Assembly (NCBI RefSeq): GCF_000687475.1
Contig: NC_057318.1
Location: 5,518,001 to 5,582,000, forward strand
DNA length: 64,000 nucleotides
Origin: Ustilaginoidea virens
Lineage: Eukaryota > Ascomycota > Sordariomycetes > Hypocreales > Clavicipitaceae
Direction: 5' to 3'
This document shows positions 59,558-64,000 of this stretch, piece after piece. A program made the translations under genes and the position numbers. The notes under the pieces are model-generated. The model saw nothing but the letters and a program-made list of their open reading frames with translations, was not told the origin of the DNA and ran no database searches. Positions within the stretch are counted from its first letter, which is position 1. Each line of letters begins with the position of its first letter.

Positions 59558-60421
59558 GAGGGTACAGGTCAACCGACCTGTGTCCCCCCCTTGTCATCCG
59601 ACCCCCCCATAATAACTTAACTGACCTGACCATTGCTGTGGGCTATACTCTTAATATAATTGGTTTATTAGGGAATAGTGGGTCAGGTCACTTTATATAG
59701 AAAACTATATGGAGAAGTACTTTCTCTGATATTTTACTAGGTTCTTAGGTAGGGGTACCTAGTAAAAGAAATTAAAGAAGTCACTTTCTTTAGAAAATAT
59801 AAGGAGAAGTATTTTCTCTACTGTTTTATTAGGCTCTTACGTAAGGGTACCTAGTAAAAATATTAAAGAAGTCACTTTATATAGAAAATAATATAGGAAA
59901 GTACTTTCTCTACTATTTCTTAGGTTCTATAGTGAGGGTACCTAGTAAAAGAAGTTAAAAAAGTCACTTTCTATAGAAATATATATATAAAAATACCTCT
60001 CTTTCTATCCCTAGTAGATACCTAGGTATTAGGTACTTAGTAGAAATATAAGAAGTCACTTTATATAGAAAAATATATATAAAGGTACTTTCTCTACGTA
60101 TAGTACCTAAGGACCTAGGTACCTACCTAATAAAAGAAAAGAAGTCACTTTCTATAGAAAAGTCTATATAAAGGTACTTTATCTACTTTTAATATTAGGT
60201 TCTTAGGTAGGGATACCTAGTAAAAATATAAGGGAAGTCACTTACTATGGAAAAATATATATAAAGATACTTATAGTCTAGTGGCTACTATAGATTAAAG
60301 GATCTACTACTATTTATTAGCGTATCTCTATAATAGGAAAGAGCATTGGTCAGGTCTGTTAAGTTATTATGGGGGGGTCGAATGACTAGGGGGGGGCATA
60401 GGTCGGTTGATATGTAGTCTC
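59558..60421. mobile_element. MULE-like miniature element with 83-bp inverted ends
   Basis: The left end (59558-59640) and the reverse complement of the right end (60339-60421) align without gaps over about 83 bp, with roughly a dozen mismatches. They share CAACCGACCT, CGACCCCCCCATAATAACTT and GACCTGACCA. The nonamer ATGTAACCC flanks both sides (59549-59557 and 60422-60430), as a 9-bp target duplication would. Ends are GAG...CTC. Long inverted ends plus a 9-bp duplication are typical of Mutator-like elements. The 864-bp body has no coding capacity, so it would be a non-autonomous copy. The interior is AT-rich and made of tandem repeats. Confidence 0.85.
59687..60330. repeat. Seven-copy ~92-bp AT-rich tandem repeat
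   Basis: The anchor word GTCACTT recurs at 59687, 59780, 59871, 59963, 60054, 60144 and 60237, spaced 90-93 bp. Each unit then shows TATAGAAAA, a TACTTTCTCTAC block and, in most units, TAGG(T/C)TCTTAGG with GGTACCTAGTAAAA. Units are diverged from each other. Confidence 0.88.
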
Positions 60422-60430
60422 ATGTAACCC
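60422..60430. repeat. Target-site duplication, right copy
   Basis: ATGTAACCC, identical to 59549-59557. Confidence 0.8.
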
Positions 60431-62883
60431 AAGACCAGACAGGATCGGGCATTCCGCAAGCTCCGCGGGGCCCGTGGTAGGTCCTGCTCAACGTATGTAC
60501 CGAGTAAACCCTTGACTCTGCTCGATTTGGCGTGACGGGCACAAAAGAACGTCCGGCCAAGGTGGATGGGGATGGCTTGGAGGGCAGCAAAGCGAGGATT
60601 CATCATCATCATCATCATCATCATCACATGCTTAAAACCTATCGAGCGGCAGCGGCCCCGATGCTCGAGCGCCCAGAGGGAGGAAAGAAAAAACAAAAAC
60701 AGGAAGAAAACAGGGGAAACAGGGCAAAACGGGGACAAAAACACCCCAACAGCCTTCTAGCGTTTACAACATCACAAGCTCGCATCTGCCGTCAATCATC
60801 AAAGAGGCTGGCGTGCTAGCGGCTTCTTTGCGCATGCCGCCGGTGGCAGGCAACAAGGAAACGGAGCGCGCCACGCGATAGGAAAGTATCCAAGAGCGTG
60901 CTTGCGTTAGCCAGCCTTGTCTTGTCTGTCTGGGGAAAGATGGCCGGGGGTGCCGCGATGCGTCCTTCATCCTGGATCCGTGCGTGCGTGCGTTGCTGCC
61001 CTGTTGTTGCCTGGAGTCTTGGACGGTTGGGGGGGTTCGGCTCGGGAATCGAGACTCGGCCATTGTTTTCTTTCTCTTGCCGTCGATTCTCCTGGAGTGC
61101 CAGCTGGCGCAATCTGCTGTCGTGTGTCATGTCTCCCGGTCATTTTCCCGCTCTTTCGGTTTCTTCAGCTCGCTCGCTGCTCACTGCGAAGCGATGCAAG
61201 TGGCAACGACCACGATGACGAGCTCGGCCGGGGATGAGACGACGTCGGCCATGCCATGTCTTGTCATATGCCCGTGTCGGGTCGCAGCAGGTTACAGCAA
61301 AGTGTTGTTTGTTGTTACGTCTCACGAGCGAACGCTGATTCAAGCTGGCAATGCCGCGAATACAAACGTTGGCTGCCTGATAATCCAGGATTCCAGGTGT
61401 AGCCTGCGCAGACGGGAGCTCCGCGTACTGGATGAATAATGAGTGCCACGAGCCGTGTCGGCGCTGGACGGACCAGACCATCCATCCCCTCATCTTCATC
61501 TCCTTGTCGGGAAATGCGCGTCTCTGATCATGGCCTGGTCCTGGTCCGGCTCGGTTCACTCCACATTGAGCAGTGAGTTGGCCAGCCTATTTCTTCGAAG
61601 GGGGGGGTTCTTGAGGCCACTTTTATGATGGCCCCGGACGCCGAGGAGCAGGAATCGTGCCTCTAGGGTAGCCGAGCTCCGGGAGGTTCGGCGTGGCCAA
61701 CGTCTCGCAGCGTCACGCAGCGTCTCGCAGCTCCCGCGTGGCAAGTTGCAACGTCCAGGCAGAACCCCGATGCAGGCCCGCTCCTTTTCCACCTGCCGAG
61801 CAGGCTTCCTGTTTCTCGCCCCCTCCCTTTCCCTGTCTCGCCGTCCGAGCTGAACGGATGAGGTGCGGCGTCGCAGACGACTCGCACCGAAAAGAACACC
61901 ACCACGAGGGCCTTGGGGTCCGTCCCATCGGCCGCGAAAGCAGAGCAAGACGGGCAAAGAAGATGCCGCCACCACGGGCAAAAAGCCACAGCATGCGACC
62001 ATCCAAAGCGAAAAGGGGCGTCGATGAAGATAACTTCTGTGATTTCAAGCCCAAGTCCAAGTCCAAGTCTCTGGTGGCCCTCGGCAGGGTGCAAGTTGCT
62101 TCACGTAAGCACCGATTGGCCAATGACAGCCGACCAGGCCCCTTCCAAGCAAAAAGCTCCAGCAAAACGGGCAAATGATTTCCGAGCTGCTATCGCAAAG
62201 AGTCGAGCGAGAGAGACTCGGGAATCGGGACTCGCGAGAGACTCTTTGGAGCATTTGTCTTGGGCATCCCCCGGGAGTGACTCGCTCGCGTCGTCGTCCT
62301 CGTCGTCCTCGTCGTCCTCGTCGTCATCGTCATCGTCATCACACATGGGTCGACGTGCGAAGTGAATGCTCCAGCCAAAAAAAATAAAGCGAAAAAAAAA
62401 AAAAAAAGAAAAAAAAAAGGAAAAAGGAAGGGACAAACGAAAAGAAACGGAAACACGGGAGACAGAGGGGAAGCAGACAAGGTCAGGCCTCAAGATTCCG
62501 CCGCATAACCCGCCCGTCACCATCCAGTCGGGAAAGAAGCCATCTCGACGAACGTGGCACGGCTCAGCTCCCTGGGGGCCCGGGGAGCATTGCCTTGTCG
62601 CAGTAAGTGATCAATCGTTTCCGCCCCTTCAGTCCACGAGTTTGTTGAGCCGAGCCGTCCGTCCCCAGGTGAATGTTTCCTGGCGCGGAAAGAGCCATTC
62701 ATCCGTCACCGCAAACAATCTCGATGCTGCCCTTCAGAATCCCGACGACTTGCTCACGCAGCCCAGCCATGACGCCTGACTTGGGGGGCGGTCTCTGAAC
62801 GTCCACCACCCACGCTCGTAGAGGCCAACCACCGTGCTCCGTGCTTTTTCCAACGCTCACCTCTCCAACAGGGCAAAGCCGCC
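60431..62883. other. Intergenic upstream of the BTB gene
   Basis: About 2.45 kb without a supported gene. It contains an ATC repeat (60600-60627), a CGTCCTCGT/CGTCATCGT trinucleotide-type repeat (62288-62340), and A-rich sequence at 62378-62425. Open frames read these repeats as poly-Ser, poly-His or poly-Asp. Confidence 0.5.
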
Positions 62884-63972
62884 ATGTCCGTCGAGCATGC
62901 AAATGGAAGCACCGCTGCCCCGGCAGAAGAGACCAAGAAGCCTCCCTTTTCATGGCTGTAAGTGGACGCGGGGACGCTTGGCGAGGACGCGGGACGAGGA
63001 CCACGCAGCTAACCCCCCCTCGTCTTTCCTCTTCCCGCCGCAGACAACCGCACCCCATCTTCGTCATCCTTCTTGTCGGGCCTGACGAGAAGCCGTTTGG
63101 GATCCAGAAGGACTTCTTGTGCCATCGATCCGAGTTCTACGGCAGGTACTTTGCCGAGCAAGGCGCCGACGAGGCCGTGGAACACGTCGTCAGGCTGGCC
63201 GACACCACGCCGGAAACGTTTGGGCTGGCGCAGAGCTACCTGTTTACCGGGGACGTGGTCGTCCCGCGAGACGAGGCCGTCCCGCCGTACGAGTCGCTCG
63301 TGGGGCTCTGGAGCCTGGGCCACAGGCTTGGCATCGACGGGCTCTGCGAAAAGACCCTCGAGGCCATGGCCGAGTGCCGCAGGCGGACGGAGCGCATCCC
63401 CTCGACGCCCCTGCTGGTGCGCGTGTGGAGGGACACGCCCGAGGGCTCGTCGATCCGGACGCTTCTGCTGTCCTGGGCCGCCGAGTACATGAGGTCGTCG
63501 GCTGCTCGGGCCGAGTTTGCCAAGTCCCTGCCGCAGGAGGTGCTCAGCGAGCTGGTGGTGGCCATGAGCTCGTTTGAGACAGCAGCGCAGCCGAGGCCGT
63601 CCGACTCCGAGTCCCCGTCGCGCAGCCTCGCGCCAGACGTGCCGAGGAAGAATGTGCACTACCTGGACAACCTGAGCGACGACGACAACGACGAGGACGA
63701 GGACGAGGACAACGAGGACGACGACGGCAACGACGACGGCAACGACGACAAAGGTCCCAGCATCATGAGGAAGAACCGCCGGCTGAGCGGCCCGCCCACC
63801 CTCGCGGCAAGGGGCCAGGAGCCGACGCTGGGCCGTAAAGGACAGATGACGCCTCTCCCCAAGCTGCAGAAACGAAGGGCCGGTGCTGCTTGCGTCGATG
63901 GACGCACTTTCACGGCAGCGCAGAAGCTTGACTTTTGCTCCGATCTGCTATCCAGGATGCTATCAGGTCCAG
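62884..63972 (+). CDS. BTB/POZ-domain protein (partial, runs off the window)
   Basis: Exon 1 is 62884-62957 and exon 2 is 63044-63972, with an 86-nt intron (GTAAGT, CCGCAG, phase 2). A further donor, G|GTGAGG, appears at 63973, so the gene continues past the window. The BTB fold starts in exon 2 at HPIFVILLVGPDEKPFGIQK and DFLCHRSEFYGRYF, then VVRLADTTPETFGLAQSYLF and LVGLWSLGHRLGIDGLCEKT. A long acidic Asp/Glu/Asn stretch lies near residues 230-255. The last visible residues, FTAAQKLDFCSDLLSRMLSG, resemble the start of a bromodomain-like segment found after BTB in some ascomycete proteins (inference from memory of family wording). Partner and function are unknown. Confidence 0.85.
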
Positions 63973-64000
63973 GTGAGGCAGGGCACCAACGCAGCCAATA

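Overview
The window is nuclear DNA of a filamentous ascomycete, most likely a Sordariomycete of hypocrealean type. This is inferred from short GT-AG introns (mostly 45-135 nt), GC-rich codon use and characteristic proteins: CreA/CRE1, a VIB-1/XprG-type NDT80 factor, a Glo3 ArfGAP, Tim21, a fungal SLATT protein and a BTB protein. Nothing prokaryotic or viral was seen. The species cannot be named from the sequence alone.

Layout, left to right. 0.9-1.8 kb: secreted GH16 glucanase (+). 3.1-4.0 kb: fungal SLATT-domain membrane protein (-), divergent from TRM1 tRNA m2,2G26 methyltransferase (+, 4.5-6.6 kb), followed by a diacylglycerol/sphingosine-kinase-like gene (+, 7.2-8.6 kb). 8.8-14.3 kb: a dead ABC-F ATPase gene (-), cut by a ~3.0-kb insertion and carrying four single-base frameshifts. 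15.3-16.9 kb: an orphan LRR-like gene (-). A ~7.8-kb gene desert follows, then the VIB-1/XprG-like regulator (+, 24.7-26.6 kb) and a second desert of ~5.9 kb. 32.5-40.9 kb is a compact housekeeping block: HPPK-DHPS folate enzyme (-), nitronate monooxygenase (+), Glo3-type ArfGAP (-) and Tim21 (+), arranged as divergent and convergent pairs. 40.9-56.1 kb is a repeat-rich desert holding only the carbon catabolite repressor creA/cre1 (-, 47.7-49.0 kb). 56.1-58.0 kb: a RAD51-paralog-like ATPase (+). 58.0-62.9 kb: a desert containing an 864-bp MULE-like miniature element with 83-bp inverted ends and a 9-bp target duplication. The window ends inside a BTB-domain gene (+).

Functionally, two carbon/protease regulators (VIB-1/XprG-like and CreA) lie in the same 25 kb, each inside long non-coding flanks full of homopolymer tracts, minisatellites and a dispersed nonamer (TACGGAGTA, at least 15 exact copies). 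The most unusual items are the disrupted ABC-F gene, whose removal of insert plus four bases gives an exact 734-codon frame, the MULE-like element with its internal ~92-bp tandem array, and the dispersed nonamer. Exon boundaries were read by eye from splice consensus and reading-frame agreement; no alignment or transcript data were available.
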